A DNA stretch of 64,000 bases, taken from Plutella xylostella. Lineage: Eukaryota; Arthropoda; Insecta; Lepidoptera; Plutellidae. The notes under the pieces are model-generated. The model was not told the DNA's origin, did not search any database, and saw only the letters and a program-made list of their open reading frames with translations. Positions 13,801 to 28,800 of the stretch are shown piece by piece (position 1 is the first letter of the stretch; each line of letters starts with the position of its first letter). Location: contig NC_063983.1 of the NCBI RefSeq assembly GCF_932276165.1, positions 7,013,501 through 7,077,500 on the forward strand, in the 5' to 3' direction. The translations under genes were made by a program, and so were the position numbers.

Positions 13801-16800
13801 TTTTGTATAGTTTTTTGTGTTGCTTTATCTCATTGAGGCATGCTCAAAATAAAGACATGGATGTCACGTATAACTTTTCAGTTATTTAATTTTATGACAT
13901 GGCAATTATCTGAGAGATTCCTATTAATTAAAAATAAATATATTTAAATTATGGTTAAATATTGCTTTTTTGTACCTTGGGACACGATTAAATTTGTACC
14001 TTGGGACACTGTTTCCTATGGCTTTGTACTATGGAAAATGCAAACATCTAAATAACGCCTTATATCTCTGTTCTTATTAGTGCCAGAGTGAAACTAGACA
14101 GAAGAGAGATGCAGTAAATCAATAAGAACAGAGATATAAGGCGTTATTTAGAAGTTTGCATTTTCCATAGTACAAAGCTATAGGAAACAGTGTCCCAAGG
14201 TACAAACGTGTAACGTACCTTGGGTCAAAACAAGCATTTTTACTTTTATTTTAATTGAATGAAATCTGGCCACACTAAAGCTTTAGCACAAATACTAGTG
14301 ATAATAGATTATATATCCTACCGAATAAAGACAATTTCACATTAATATCTTAGTTGTACGCTGCGATAGCTTCATTCAAAGTTGGGGTAGTCGAAAATGT
14401 CCCTAGGTACGTTACGTTACCCTACCTACATCTATGACGGTTTTTAATGAGGATATGTTCTAACTTCTAACCTAACGGTCGGTTGCGATACCTTATCTAT
14501 ATATGCTTTGTTTTCTGTGATAGCTTTTTTCATTGATGCATGCAAGATCGGTAAAAATACATTAAGCAAGTAACATAGATAGTATAAATAGAATATTTAT
14601 TCTTTATTTGTTCACAAAAATGCTCAAAATTAAAAACAAACTTAATCTAACACATAATATATGTACAGATGACGGCCTTATCGCTAAAAGAGATGACATT
14701 TCTTCCAGGCAACCTTTATGAATGAATGAATAATAGTGGATGGTTAACGCAATAATTTATTCTGGCTGGTGCGCATTAACTTCAAAATTATATTTTTAAA
14801 TACCAACTGACATATTACCAAATTAAAAATATATCTAATACCTATCGCGAGATAGACAAATAAAAATCTACTTTACATTAAATTGAAATTCAAAAGCACC
14901 GAAAATCAAAAAACATATTAAAATACAGCTTCAGAAAATATCCCCGGTCCAAAGTCTAAGGTTCTGCCGGTCCGGTTTTTCTTGACAAACACGTGACCGC
15001 CGAGCCTGGCCCTCTTTAAATACCTGTTAAACGAGATCTTTCATATTTTATGTATGAAAAAATAAATAAACTAGAGTGGAGCACGTGTCTATAGATCGCT
15101 AAAACAAATCAGGTTAGCAGGTACTGGTGAATCATCATGGGTTACTCTACAAGTCTACCGCAGTGAAGTTGAATGGTTATCTAGACTAGACCACAGGGTC
15201 TTCTAGATAACCCGCTTCTCTCTTTGTACAGTCAGCAAAAGAGATATGTGTTGCCCAATCACTTTAATTTTAAAATCACTTTAATTTTAAAATCCACTGA
15301 TGCTAAGGTTGTTAGGTGACATGAAAATGTTCAATAGAGCATATTTGAAAGTGTCCATATTATATTATATTTTTTGATTCCCCTATTTTTCACCTATGAG
15401 TTTCAGGATCAAACAAGCAGTAGGTCTATTGTGTTTTTGTTGACTGTATATTGTTTGATCACTTAAAATTATTTTTCCTCCAACAAAATCTAAAACTTCA
15501 CAAAATTATCTTCGGTTTCATCGTCATCTTATCTTAAGTTCAGTTTTTTTTTGTTTTCATTTACGATTATTCATCACATAATATTAACCTAGGTAAGTAT
15601 CACCGCATGTTTCCTGTATCAAAACATCAGACTCATAACTGAATTCTAAGTAGCCTATAGTTATGACCTATCATAACATAATAATAATACCACTTGCATT
15701 TTCCCCATACACCACGCGGCGATGACGTACTAATTTTCCGACGTTCGTAATAATAATATTGCCAGTAGTAATAATAATAATATACGACTGCACTTTGCCT
15801 TCCCAGTCCCCGGTGGAAAATCACTGGTTGAAATAATCTTCTATTTGTTTAAGTTTATAGTAGTTTTGTGTAGAGGGGGAAGTTTATAGAGGCTAGACGG
15901 GGGCTGTGCGGTCAATTTAGCATAGGAAAAACGAAGTTTGTAAGCGCTGATGCGAGAGCGGTGGTAGCTCAGTCGGGTAAGCGCCCGCTTCTCACGCCAG
16001 GTATACGGGCTCGAATCCCGGAGCTGACATGTACCAATGAGCATATCTTAGCACATCTAGAAGTGTGAGCTCATCAATTTGCAGTGGGCCAGCATGGGGG
16101 AAATGGTCCAAGCTTAGGAAGGCAGTTTAAACCTTGGCGACATGTACAAAGATTCCATTACAGAGAGCAAGGTGCAGGTACGGGGTGTAACCCCGCAGAG
16201 AATAGAAGCTCTGATTCGCTAACCACGACTATATCTTGATGTACTGAACGTACGTACCGATAGCATAAAAGCTCGAGTTCATTAGTTTTTTTGTTAAGCT
16301 AGTGAAATCCTCCTAGAGTAGTTATCCTGCACAATGCAATTACAGTTCCTAGCTAATTGCTTTTAACACTTAAAGTATCGTGTTTTTTTCATGATTGCTA
16401 GTTTAATAACCTAAATGGTGTAAAATATCTTGGGCACATGTCGATGTTTTTTTAACTATATGTATTATTTTATAAGTACCAGTGCTTTCATGTATCACTC
16501 TCTAAAGACGTATTATGCCTTAAGGAATACTACCTACATCGGATACATGAAAAAACCTCGCGTTACGTTTACTCTTGGGTCTAAATTAATATCTCATCTC
16601 CTACCTTACACGTTTTCGATTTGGGCACAGTGGTCTTATAGGAGAGTGACTGAGTGAGTCCACAAGTGACGTTATCAACTGTACCTTAGGGACCGTCTAC
16701 TCAGGCTTGGAAATCGCGAATAAACTATTGTCGTGCCACGCATTTCTATACATCTACATCTGACCCTCTAGTATGGTTTTTTTTTTAATTCTTTATTGCA

Positions 16801-19800
16801 AAAATATATTGTTTTGCTGGTTTTGCTATTTATGAAAACGAAAAAAGTTTACGTTTTCTCCTGTTATCTGCATACTTATCTTTCTTTTGCCTCTGTGGTC
16901 TAGTGGTAGAAGCTTCGCTTCATGACCCAGAGGTCCTGGGTTCGATTCCCGGGTGGGACCATCAATTTGTGTTTCTAAATTGTGGTTCTAAGTTTGGTTA
17001 GGACATAGAAGGCTGATCACCTGATGTCCGAAACAGTGAAACGATCCATGCTGTCGGATGGGCATGTAAAGCAGTCGGTCCTGCGCCTAGCTCTCTCCAG
17101 TCGTGTCGGTCAATCCGTCCCATTGGGTTACGAGAGTGATCGAACAGAGAGTGCTCCTGTGTACTGCGCACACACTTGGGCACTATAATCTACTCCTGCA
17201 TAGATGGCTGATCTCAATTGAGATTGGCCACCGTGGTCGAAATTTGCTAGGAGGACATTATTATTATTATTATAATCTTTCAAAAGTTTCATGATAGTTT
17301 CCATTAGAGGCGCCACTTAATATGAGAGAAAACGTAAACTTTTATAGTTTTCGACAAACTATCAAACCTGTACGACGAGTGCATATTCAATACTATTAGG
17401 GCGCTGGTTTATATAAATTATATCTGATGTGATACAATACGGTAAAACCCATAGTTGGTAACCAAAGAGTACTCGAAGCTCTCGCAAGTGAGTCACCCTC
17501 TTTTCCCTGTGTTTTGATACTATCGGGGAAATCCGTGCGATATCAATAACTCGTGCGCAGGCTTCAAGTGATTCTAAACTTTAAGGTGGGTGACCAGATA
17601 AAACGATTCCCAGATTGTACATATACTTCAGTAATCAAAACCACTTCAATGATGGACAGAGGGCTTGCCCGATACATATTCCTTGAAATGTTAATCATTA
17701 CTACATATGCTCACGACTGTAATCATACATACATATGAACACAATGCGAAACGATGCGATTCAGGTGGTCACTGTAGCTTACAGAACACTCGTCTAAAGT
17801 TAAATATTACACTGCAAAGCTCAAAATCCGATTCGAAAATATCCAAAACCACAATTCTTTCGTCAAACTTCATTCAACTGTATCCGAAATTGGGGCGAGT
17901 AAAAATAAGAATGAATACCCACAGCTTGATTCGATTTCGTATGTTTACCGGCCTCAATGGAAATCTAGGTTCAACGTACTAGGGGTACGCCTGGGAAGAC
18001 TTGCCTTCACGGTCAAGAAAGAAATAGGGCGCCGTCATGACAATGACGTCATACCTTCGTCATATACGCTATGCCTATAGCATAGCATAGTATATATGGC
18101 CTATCCTGAGTAACCCGATCATCGATTCTGTTTCTTAATTAGATCATGTTGGTGGCCAGTGTTCTACTGTAAAGTTCAAAGCGCGTGGCCGTTATTATTC
18201 TGAAGCAAAAATTCCGAATGTTGCCCAGAGGTGTACCTCGAGTTCTGAACTGGTAAAATGGACTTAACGAATATGAATGAAAACTTTCAAGCTTTCGCGG
18301 AAAACTCACTGGAAGTTCCTTGTAAGAAGCTGATTTAAAGTTGATTTTCGCGTCTAATCTAAATGCAGTTTCATGATACGTCAAGCCAATGACGTCCATT
18401 TTCCCGAGACGATAGATTTATTCCCCATTTTATGTCCGTACGTCCTGTTATGAACAACAATAATTTCGAACGTTGTTTTTTATTTTCTTTGCATACTCAT
18501 TAACTTGTAGCCAATCGGCTTTGAGCAAACCATCGATATTAATCGCTCTAGGTATTGGATAAAGAAAAGCATGTTTATATTTGAGTTCAGCGTAACTGCG
18601 TAATATAGCGACTACATTTATAAATTATGTATTATCGACTATCGTTCAGTCATATAAATTTGTTCAGAATGTTACTTGAGTTACTCCTTTCGGCTTACTA
18701 ATCTTACTATATCACTTTTGCAATCAAGTTAATGACTGTCTGAAAAGCTCAAGTACAGATATTTTATACTTATCATTTAGAATATACCTACCTATTTATT
18801 TCAAAACAAAACATCACATACAGTTCAAACATTAATACATTATAGGAAAATTAAAAGAGGTAGGATTGTGTTGAATGGTATATAAATCATAGAAGATTCT
18901 TGTCTTGGGAAGACAGGACCAAATTGGTTATACGTCATTCGTAAGATCCGTGTGGGGACCACGGCTAATGACTTTGATGGGACGGATTGAATTGGTCTTG
19001 TAATTGTTGGCTTGTTATCTTCAATGGCCTTGTGCGGCCAAACCTTGACGGAACGTTTAGTGTTTTAATGATAATTCACTTTACTGAAGTTGGTTCTTGT
19101 TACTGAGAAGGGGTCGGTTGATTAAAATGTATCATTTCATTTGCTTTCATGACTTTTTGATGTGCACGTATCCTGCCGTTTGATATCAGTTGGTAAAAAA
19201 GACATTAACGGTTCCATTGACTACTGACGGTTCGTAATTCGAACAAGTCGCACAGCAGAAAAACGGAACATCGTACTGGTACCGTACCTTTACTGCCTAC
19301 CTTTAAACCAAGCTCCTTGATCAAATTAAAACAAAACATATCAAATACTCGTAGCACTCAATGTTCATAATTTTACAGTACTGGTATGGTAACTCATCAG
19401 CAGTCCACAGCAAAACAACCCTTCAACCCTGAATCTCACGGTCTACATCTATACTAATCTCCCAAGTCATACTCGTAGTAAAATAAACCATCTGACTCTA
19501 TAGGCTGATGATGATGATGATGTCGATGGTCATAAAATTACTCTACCACCATTTCACCAAGGCTCAGTCACTAAAATAAAACCCAACCATTGCATCCTTA
19601 ACCCCAACATCACTTTCCTTGTTCCAGGCCTCCAGCTCCGCAGCATCGAGGAGCCGGCGGGGGCGGGCGCGGGGGGCGGGGGCGGGGGCATGCCGGCGCC
19701 CTCGTGCTACGACGCCGAGTGTGCCCGCACCGAGGCCTGGCTGGACGAGAACCAGGAGTTCGTGCATGACTATTTTTTAAGGTGGGTTTTTGGATGTTGT

Positions 19801-22800
19801 TGCTGGGATGTAGGGTTGTGGTCAAACAGGTGATTTGAGGTAAGCGTCCCGTCCACCTATCGGTATTGAACATAGTTTGTCATAAATGTATGGTGAAACG
19901 GCGGCGTCGGCAATGCAGATTGCACTTGTGTGAATTTCTACAGAAAGCATACTGAATGCTATGCGTCCGTTGCGTATGAAGCCGAAAGGTGGGCGCTTAC
20001 CTTAAACAGACACGCAGTTCTGTCTGTATAGTAATGGTGCGCAGTAATACGTCCTGTGTACCCTTTGAAATCTACTAATTTCACCACAGTAGCAAAGCCT
20101 GGACTTTTAGCTGTTGAGTTTGTCACCGCACGCTGAGTAGATTGGTCATAATGGTGCGGTCATCATACATGGATAGGCTTAGGCGAGATGTCTCAAAGCA
20201 CATGGCATAGTTTTCTGGTTGAATGATACTGTACATCTAGATCTTCTGGATGATAATTTAATTCGTACTTGATCGTTTTATATTGACATATCTACTTATA
20301 ACGATCGTCATAGGAGCACCGAAAATTACCCGAATAATATCAAATTAATAGTTAAATATTTAAATAAAAGTTATGTTTGCTCTGCTTTAACAACGTCGAA
20401 CATTTTCCTCTCACTTCCTTCCGAATGCCGTTTGTTAGGTACATAAATAACAAAACACGGGTTTACAGAGCTTAGCGGTGCTCAAGGATATTTATTGTAC
20501 AGACTTATCTAATAAACATGACACCGTGTTTACTTTAATTGAACTAAGCTATATTTTATGTCTGTTGAGGAATGTATGCGTTAAAATAAACACTAACGCC
20601 ACGTTGGGTATGTAGAGGTATAGTTGGATCCTCATAATATGACGTATTTTACATACACAATAGGTCGAGAGCCGTAGCGCCAATGTATTGACGTATTTTC
20701 TTATGACACATTTATCTTTTATGATTATGTACTTAAACTGAAGTCAGCTTGTTTTTTTCGGCCAGCAAAGGGGTCTTGCTGAATAAATGTATCGCTATTT
20801 TTATTTCACCATTGTGTCGTAATTTTTGGTCAAGTCACGTGAATTGTATACTAACGTGCGTAGGAAGGAGAGAAGAGGATTACGTTAGTCACAATGTAAT
20901 GTTGTCATCAACCTTTTCGACGATTTCACTGAATGTCGACATTCTGCTAAATGTAGAAAATGCACATCGGCGAATCTGGCGATATGCTCACTGGCAAGCG
21001 AGTCACCCGCTTTTCGCTGTACGTGAGCCGTATCGCCGATTTTAGAATGAGTACTATGCGCTTAGGGTACACATCTAGAAATCTAGGTATGCAGGTTTCC
21101 TCAACATGTTTTTTTAACCCTAAGAGCTCGTGGTGTAATTGTACTTTAATATTAACATTTTATTTTATAAAGGTTATCCTTTAGCATAATTATAGTGGTA
21201 CTGGTATCGCCATGTTGCCTCCTCGGCGGCTCCCGGTGGCGCCTGAAATATGAACAGCTGACACACATTTTACAGTAGCTAGCGATATTTGATGCTCATG
21301 GGCTTCCCACCAGTCTAGCCTATACCTACCTACCGAGTCGGCTTACATCCAAGGTTGAAGAAATGCACACATTTTGCTCTGTACATTAAATAGACCAGCT
21401 GCCGTTCCATGTCACTGGAACTTAGAATCATTTGTTATTCGCCTTATATTTTAATAATAAGTCGTAACTTATCAATATTAACTTTGGCATCACCTTTATA
21501 AAGGGCAACTTTTTTCCGATTCGAAGATAAACAAAAGTTGCCTTAGGTACTTACTCAAATATACCTACTTTATTTCAGTAACATAAATAAATAAAACATA
21601 CCTACTTAACATTTTTAAATCGCTTTTGTAGATAATTGAAATACGTGTCATTAAATCGATACCGTGCGGTGTCCGGTGTCCGAATGCGGGATTAAACGTG
21701 TCGAGATGTCCGCGCCGTGTCAGCTTCCGGACACTTCAGCCATTCCATTTGTTTGCCGAAAAACTGTGAAATAAATGAATTTATAAAATAAATACGAAAG
21801 CCACGAAGCTTTTGCTGTTAGCGCGAATGTCTACAGAAGTATTTAAAATGAAATCTGCGTTTATAAGTTGCGCGTTATGATTTTTTACTTATAAATCATC
21901 GGTATTAATAATGCAAAAATGAATTTAACGTCGAAACGGTACATTGTATTTTATATGAACTATTATACTCGTACAGCCATGTTTGATATCCGTGAAGAAT
22001 GCTTTTGTGCGACGAAGATGAATAACTGAATAACCTAATCTAGTTATCCATAGGCGTGCTATTATAGAGCTCGTGGGCTATGTTTTTTTAAATAGTAGGA
22101 AGGTACCTACATGGCGCATTTATAAACTTTCTGTATTTTCAATTCTCTATTGCATGCATAGATGATATCCTGATATCTATCCTTTATCATATGTATAGGT
22201 TTTGTCTGAGGCAGACTTACAACCATGGTACCTACTATGAATATACATAATATAACTACGTAGGTTTTATTAGAAAAGTTTTACTTAAAAAACTAGTTAA
22301 AACAAGATTGAAAATTTAATTTATAATGTTGCCTCTTGTTCAAAGTATCTTAATTTAAGCAGCTCCTACTTGTATGAACAGGACCCTAGGGACAACTTAT
22401 TGTTAATGAGAAGCGTTTTCACTTTCCCTACAGAAAGTTGGAGTCAGTTTTGTCATTTGTTCAGGGAATCGTTATGCCAATTAAATAAGTTATTTACCTA
22501 TCAACTTAAAATATAGATATTATTGCCATTCAAGTACTCTGTGTTGCCATTGATATTACTGGTCTAGGTTGCTCAACACCAAAATATGGTCTTAGATCCA
22601 TCTTACTAATTATTCATTTATGTCGGTTTAGATAAGTTAGTGTCACTGTACTAGTATGTATGAAATTAACTTCTATGTATGGACTATCTGCTATTTCTAC
22701 GTTAACCCTACGTAATGTCCATAGTGTTTTCATATGCAAATCCCGTCTAAGGTTTCTATATTGCTGCGAAGGCATTGGACGGTTAACAGCGCACTACGAA

Positions 22801-25800
22801 TTTTATTGCTTTGTGATAAAGAATATTCGACATAAATTTTAGCTCATAAATTCCGATGCAAATATATCCGGGAGCAGATTTTTTATGTCTAGTTATAGGT
22901 ACGCCATAATCTTGCGGATAGCTGATAAACCATGTAGCATTCATTCATGACCATCATAAAACGTGGTTGAATCTGCGACTAATATCAATGTCAGCAAAAA
23001 AGTCGAAATCACGAAAGAGAGAAATGAACTGGGATGTCAGAATTTTGCAACATCAACACTCTTTTGCGGTAATAACATATCATTTCCACGGTTTCCACCG
23101 TCCCAACGACATAATGATACAGTGAATTTAGTAAGTACCCTAATGTTAGGGTGATAGCTCCATTAGTCGGCAAAAAATGCTGTGTGGCAGGTGATAGAAG
23201 CAAGATATCCAAAGAACCGTTTAGGGTAAAGAATATCCCAATCCAATAAAGAATCTTATATATTTTATGTAGTTTTTGCCACTGCTATGTATTTTTATCA
23301 ATGTGTCCGGCTCACCCTGCTAATATTCAAACAGCGACTGTTTATAATTTGACTGGCTAATCCTTTCACCACCGTGACAAACGATAGAGGTTCACTAGTG
23401 TCTCGTATTTGTCACCGATACGATAAGAAGAGATACTTAAAGATACATGCGTGTAGTATACCTATAGTTACACATTGCTAATTATAAGTTGTAACTAGCT
23501 ACCTCAGTCCGAAATAATAATAAATCAGTATCCAACATATTCTATACTTTAATTCCATAAAATCATCATTTAAAATTCTCTAATCCAGTGTATTTGTTTC
23601 CCAGGAAGGCGACGCGGCAGGTGGTGGACGCGTGGCTCGTGTCGCACGCCACGCCGCCCAGCGCCGAGCTCGCCTCGCCCTCGCGCGCCGGCTCCAGCTC
23701 CGGCGCCACCACGCCCGTCAGGTAACTGTCACGCGAGTCTACTACTGTCACGCGAGTCTACTACTGCCACGCCGCCCAGCGCCGAGCTCGCCTCGCCCTC
23801 GCGCGCCGGCTCCAGCTCCGGCGCCACCACGCCCGTCAGGTAACTGTCACGCGAGTCTACTACTGTCACGCGAGTCTACTACTGCCACGCCGCCCAGCGC
23901 CGAGCTCGCCTCGCCCTCGCGCGCCGGCTCTAGCTCCGGCGCCACCACGCCCGTCAGGTAACTGTCACGCGAGTGCAGCTGTCAGGGAACTGTCACACTA
24001 CTCCAGCTGTCAGGTACCTAACTGTCACACTAGTCCAGCTGTCAGGTAACTGTTGCAAGAGTGCAAATGTTAGGTAACTGTCACACTAGTCCAGCTGTAA
24101 GGTAACTGTCAAACAAGTTCACGTAATTACCTCACAAGTCCATGCCACGATTATCAGGAATCTCATAAGCGAAAGATGAATTAATATATATTTTACATTT
24201 TCTTCTGTCATATACCGATTTTTCGCATAAAATATGGCGCCTCTAGCAAAAACGTTATGTGAGCGTCGTAAAATAATATTGTTCCGAAAATATCATACAT
24301 AAAATATAAATTGAGTCTGTTAAACCAGGGAAACAATATCAACACAACTTACAACTAAAACCACCCGTCACTCATCACACTATAAACCCAACTCTGATAT
24401 TTTGTCATCATGCCCAGCAAAAAACATCCATCAAGGGGCTTTATCGCCTTATGTATCCAATAATAGAGTCCATCTTGGAGGGACAAAAAGCTATTCTAAT
24501 CTCTTAGAGCCAGGCGAAGGCCTGACAGCAGATTGATGGAAGGTTTCTGAGAGGGAAGCACAATTTATCGATGTTTCAACCCCACATACATGACTTTACA
24601 CATTTGTACGCTCGCGGCTTACTCGCAACAAGTGCTGAGCTGTTAACTTTGTGTTTAGGTCAGCTGGATTTTCCCTTATCATTTTCTCTAACTTGGAACT
24701 CATGCATGAGTCACAAAACCCGGTTTCAAATGTAAACGATTGCGATCAATTCTGAAGCGCAAAAGAGGAAGTTCTTGAAACAATATGCTAATCCAAATCT
24801 CATCTGAATAAAATGGCTGGAAAATTCATGTGAAACCGAAGAAGGATACCAATGTATGACAAAGGAAATTTCCTGGCAAACTCAACACAGCCTTGCAAAT
24901 TTTGAGATTTTGGGTCGTGAATAATAAGAGAACTTTTCGAGTCGATAATTTGGTTTATCTTACAACTTTGTCATCTCTTCCGAGTAGAAACTTTGTATTC
25001 TTTGCAAGTTGGGGCCAAAATACGTTATCTGATATAAGTCAACGTCACTGTCGTTCAATACTGGTTCCAACTTTGGAATCTAGAACTTTACAAAGTTGCA
25101 TTATGGTTTAGTTTCCTTCGTAACCGCTCGAGTTTGTGGAACGCTGATGTGAAATGGATCCTGCTTCAAAATCTCCTCGAGTCGACAAACGGGTCCGCTA
25201 CAAAGTTGGTCGATTAGTCTGGCCGACGTCCAGTATTAAGATAATTAGTAATTAGCTTTAGTACTGCTGATGGTACCGACAACGGCTTCCCGGGCTATTT
25301 CCCGGACTAACGACACGATCCCTTCCCGTCGTCAGGTAGACAGACACTTTGATTTGTTTACCAATTAAAGCGCTAATTTTGGCTTCCGAGAAATTTCTTT
25401 TTGGCTTCGTTATGAATGCGAGTGCTAGTTGTTTACAAGAGTAAATAAATTGGCTTTCAACTTGGTGCTACAACAGTTTTTTCTACTGCGGAAGTGGGTG
25501 AAGCTCACGAACTGAAAACTTCAGTTAAAAATAAAACAAAGGAATAGTTACGAGTAGCTGCGCCAAGTTCCATCCGTTTGGATGCACCCGCGTCCACGGT
25601 GTAATACGGACACCGAAAATGTAAACCTATTTTTCACAAGTTTATAGAATATTTATTTTAAAACTGAAAATACTTGACACATTATTTGTAAGGGCTGTAA
25701 TATACAGTCATTGATTACAACAGATTGTAACTTTTTGTACATACATAACAAAAATGTAAGTAGGTAACTGCAAATTACGACCAGCTCTGGGAGTTCTGCT

Positions 25801-28800
25801 TTTGTAGGCCAGAATTAACTTTGTATGCTATAATATAATATAAATTGCATATTATTAATTTTTATACAAACCAGAACACAGCCACAGAAACACACGATGT
25901 AAAAAAGGAGGTGTTATCGCTTATTTCTCTCTGCTAGTATAGTAAAGGGGCGCAAGACAAACACATCAAGACGTGACAAAAGTTTTCCGTTGAACGCGCT
26001 CTCGAGGCTCCGCGTCTTGTGCCTAGTGCTATGTCTTCTGACTTCCTTTCGATAGACACCTCAAACTTCACTACCACCACACCCCAACAACCCCTCCCCA
26101 CCTAAAACAACATCTCAACTCCCCAGAAAGATATCAGCGCACGAGTTCGAGCGCGGCGGGCTGCTGAAACCGCTGGTGACGACCGTGGACGGCACGCCGA
26201 CGTTCCTGGGGGACCCGCCGCAGCAGCACACGTTGCCAGCGCGCCCGCAGCGCCGCTCCCGGCACGAGCTGCGACAGCTCGACGAGAAGGAGCTTATCTT
26301 TGAGCTGGTGAGTGGAGAGTGTGTCATATTATATCCCATTCCACGGGAAAGACATCTGATAGAACCCTTATTACATTCGAGTTTTTGGTTTGTATCAGAT
26401 ATCCTTCCCTTTGGAATGGGATATAGATGTTGTTAGCCAGCTGTGCTACGCCTTGCTTGACATATTAGGCATTTTAAAGCGCAGGCTTTTGAAACGCGCG
26501 CTTTGGGCTATAACAGTTTATCGAAGGCATACAAACGCGTGTTTCAAAACGCCTAATGTATATAGTTGTACTCGTACATGCCCTTAAAGATTTTCCGTAG
26601 GAATTCGAAATCGGAAAGAAGCCTTTATTTTAGTCCAGGATTTCTGACTCTCAAAGACGATTTAACTATTAGTTAAACTATTACATAGACTGAATAAGGC
26701 ACTTTACCAGTTAAATAACCTGCTCTATCTATCTTTTCAAGGCTGGCATTAGCCGGTTCACAAAGCTGTGCGGTAGCCACGGAATCCTGGCAGATAGTGA
26801 GGCTCAGGTCGGGCCATCCGTCTCGGCCCGACTGCACTTTGTCCGGCTTTCGGAGCCTTTTCCGCCTCTTACTATCTCTTGAGTTTCAAGAGACCTATTT
26901 TAGTGAACCACCACTCGATGAAACTGTTTTTATGTTTGATGTTATGACGTATACGCTATGTGACATGTGAATGCGTTTAAAAAAAGTTGTATGGTCGCTA
27001 TAATTAAAATATCCAATAACATTAAACATTCCATCCGCTGCGACTCACCCCGCAGGGCACCTAAAAAGTGTCTTCTACGCAATGGTCAAGTTACGTGGTT
27101 CTTTGTGCACCTGGAATATTCTTATTTTTGCCCATCCAAGATAATTTTATGATTTAAAACCTTCATATGTACATTTACAAACTGTGAGGTATGCGAAATA
27201 CTTAAACATGTAGTGTAAACATGATTATTCAGGAGTGTATCCGAAAGGGTTTGTTAGCTCATCGCAACGTAAATTACTTGGTGTGATTCCAATTAAAATT
27301 TAAATAAAAGCTTGAATATGATAATGACACTGTGTTATTTTGGTACGGTGTTCATTTTATGTGTTTCACTATGAAAGGTGAAGATTTTCATTTATTCATA
27401 TTTAGAACAATATTATTATTTTGACGATTTCTTACCTATAAATGTGCACCGTTTCGAACACGTTAATACGAAAACTTTATACATTAGGTATAATATAAGT
27501 TGCCTAATAGTTGTTAGGTGAATCGCCCATCCCATCACAAAACACGCAAGTAAAGGAATGCCAATATTGGTGGAGCTCTGAATGCCAGACATTACCTCCC
27601 AACCTGCCTGATACACGTTATTGGCTATTTAAATGTTGGAAATGCACAAAGGATACAGTTTAGGTATTGCTGCATTAGAGGTAGCAGTCGGTGCTATTGA
27701 GTCTTAGGATCACTTTTTCTTCGAGGGTACACCAAAGTAAATTCTATGGGATAATAATGTTTCAACATCTACTAATTTTATTCTATTAAATTTACTGATC
27801 CACTCATGATACTATGACCCAAAAACGTGATAAGTACTTATAAATATTTGTAAAATATAATTATATCGTTCTCATCGCAAACAAATTATAAATTGTTTGT
27901 TCAAAATTTAAACTGAAATTTGTGGTCGTAGGTTGTTGATAAAATCGTATCAACCATATAATTATGTATTCGATCAGAGATACTACCGGATCGGTATGTA
28001 AAAATATATGATGTGTATTGCCAATTCATATTTTACAATGGCGAAGGGTTAATTTATCCGTATGGGAAGCTGATGTTAAAAAAATATACCTACCATTCAT
28101 GACATAATTATAATGATGTACCTATTGTACATTATACATATTATATTAAATCAGTCAATCCAAAAAGAAACGAATCTTGTTGTATAGTTGGACCCTTTGA
28201 CACTGATGTCGTCTTCTATTTGTTATAGTTTGTGCATTATTTATACAATATTATTATGATAACGGTACTGTCTTTGCACTAAATGTCAGTTGTGTTTCAC
28301 ATTTGCATTCAAAATAAATTATCAATTCAGTTTTTTCTGCTATGTCTAAATTCGATTAAGTAAATCCTATAATTTACGAAAGAATCTTGAGTGACAGAAA
28401 AAAGAAAACGTGCCACTGTAATCTGACCTTTAAGCAAAGCGCTCTTAAAGTCGTAGCTCAGTGCTGAAGTTTGTCGATAATAATTAATCATTCGTTCCTT
28501 ACTAGCCGGCGACAGAGATAAATTGCTTTCATGAAATAAACAAATGGTTTTGGTACGATGCGATGGGACGCTCTATATTTGCGGCAATTTCAAGATTTTA
28601 CTCGCTGTAAATTTAACTGCTTGGTAAGCTGAGCATGATTTCAGAATAAGAACATTCTGTGCTATAAAGTGCGTATTTTAAAGAGGTAAATTACGGGGAA
28701 ATTCGACTCTGTACACGCATATAAATTAAATGATAATAAATTAATAATCATGGGTCTATGACTAAAACTAAACCGATGCCGGAATAAATACTCATCTTAA

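Larger units (their letters stand above)
4260..19627 (+). other. Intron 1 of Pde11 (15.4 kb)
   Basis: GTACGT donor to TTCCAG acceptor, phase 1. The mobile elements in it are listed separately. Between them, 4260-5259, 5457-7900, 9190-9655, 9730-10800, 11035-11714, 12992-13600, 15045-15950, 16210-16844 and 17342-19495 show no gene or clear element to me. A palindromic CRE (TGACGTCA) is at 18044-18051. A trinucleotide (GAT)n run at 19503-19523 follows CTATAGGCTGATGATG, the usual 3' tail of RTE elements. Confidence 0.65.
23722..26126 (+). other. Intron 3 of Pde11 (2.4 kb)
   Basis: GTAACT donor to CCCCAG acceptor, phase 2. It starts with the tandem copies described separately. 24300-25920 shows no gene or clear element. 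25935-26025 is a MITE-related piece. Confidence 0.65.

Noticed and set aside
15960..16030. tRNA gene
   Set aside because: The acceptor and anticodon stems do not close; it is the head of a SINE.
16892..16962. tRNA gene with good A and B boxes
   Set aside because: The 5' GCCTCTG cannot pair with the 3' end before CCA, and it is followed by a SINE body and (ATT)n tail.
19564..19873. Two Pro/Arg/Ala-rich minus-strand frames
   Set aside because: They are antisense to the GC-rich Pde11 exon 2 and have no motif.
23632..23961. 109-residue open frame over the tandem repeats
   Set aside because: It is in a different frame from the spliced exon 3 coding frame and is open only because the GC-rich units lack stops.
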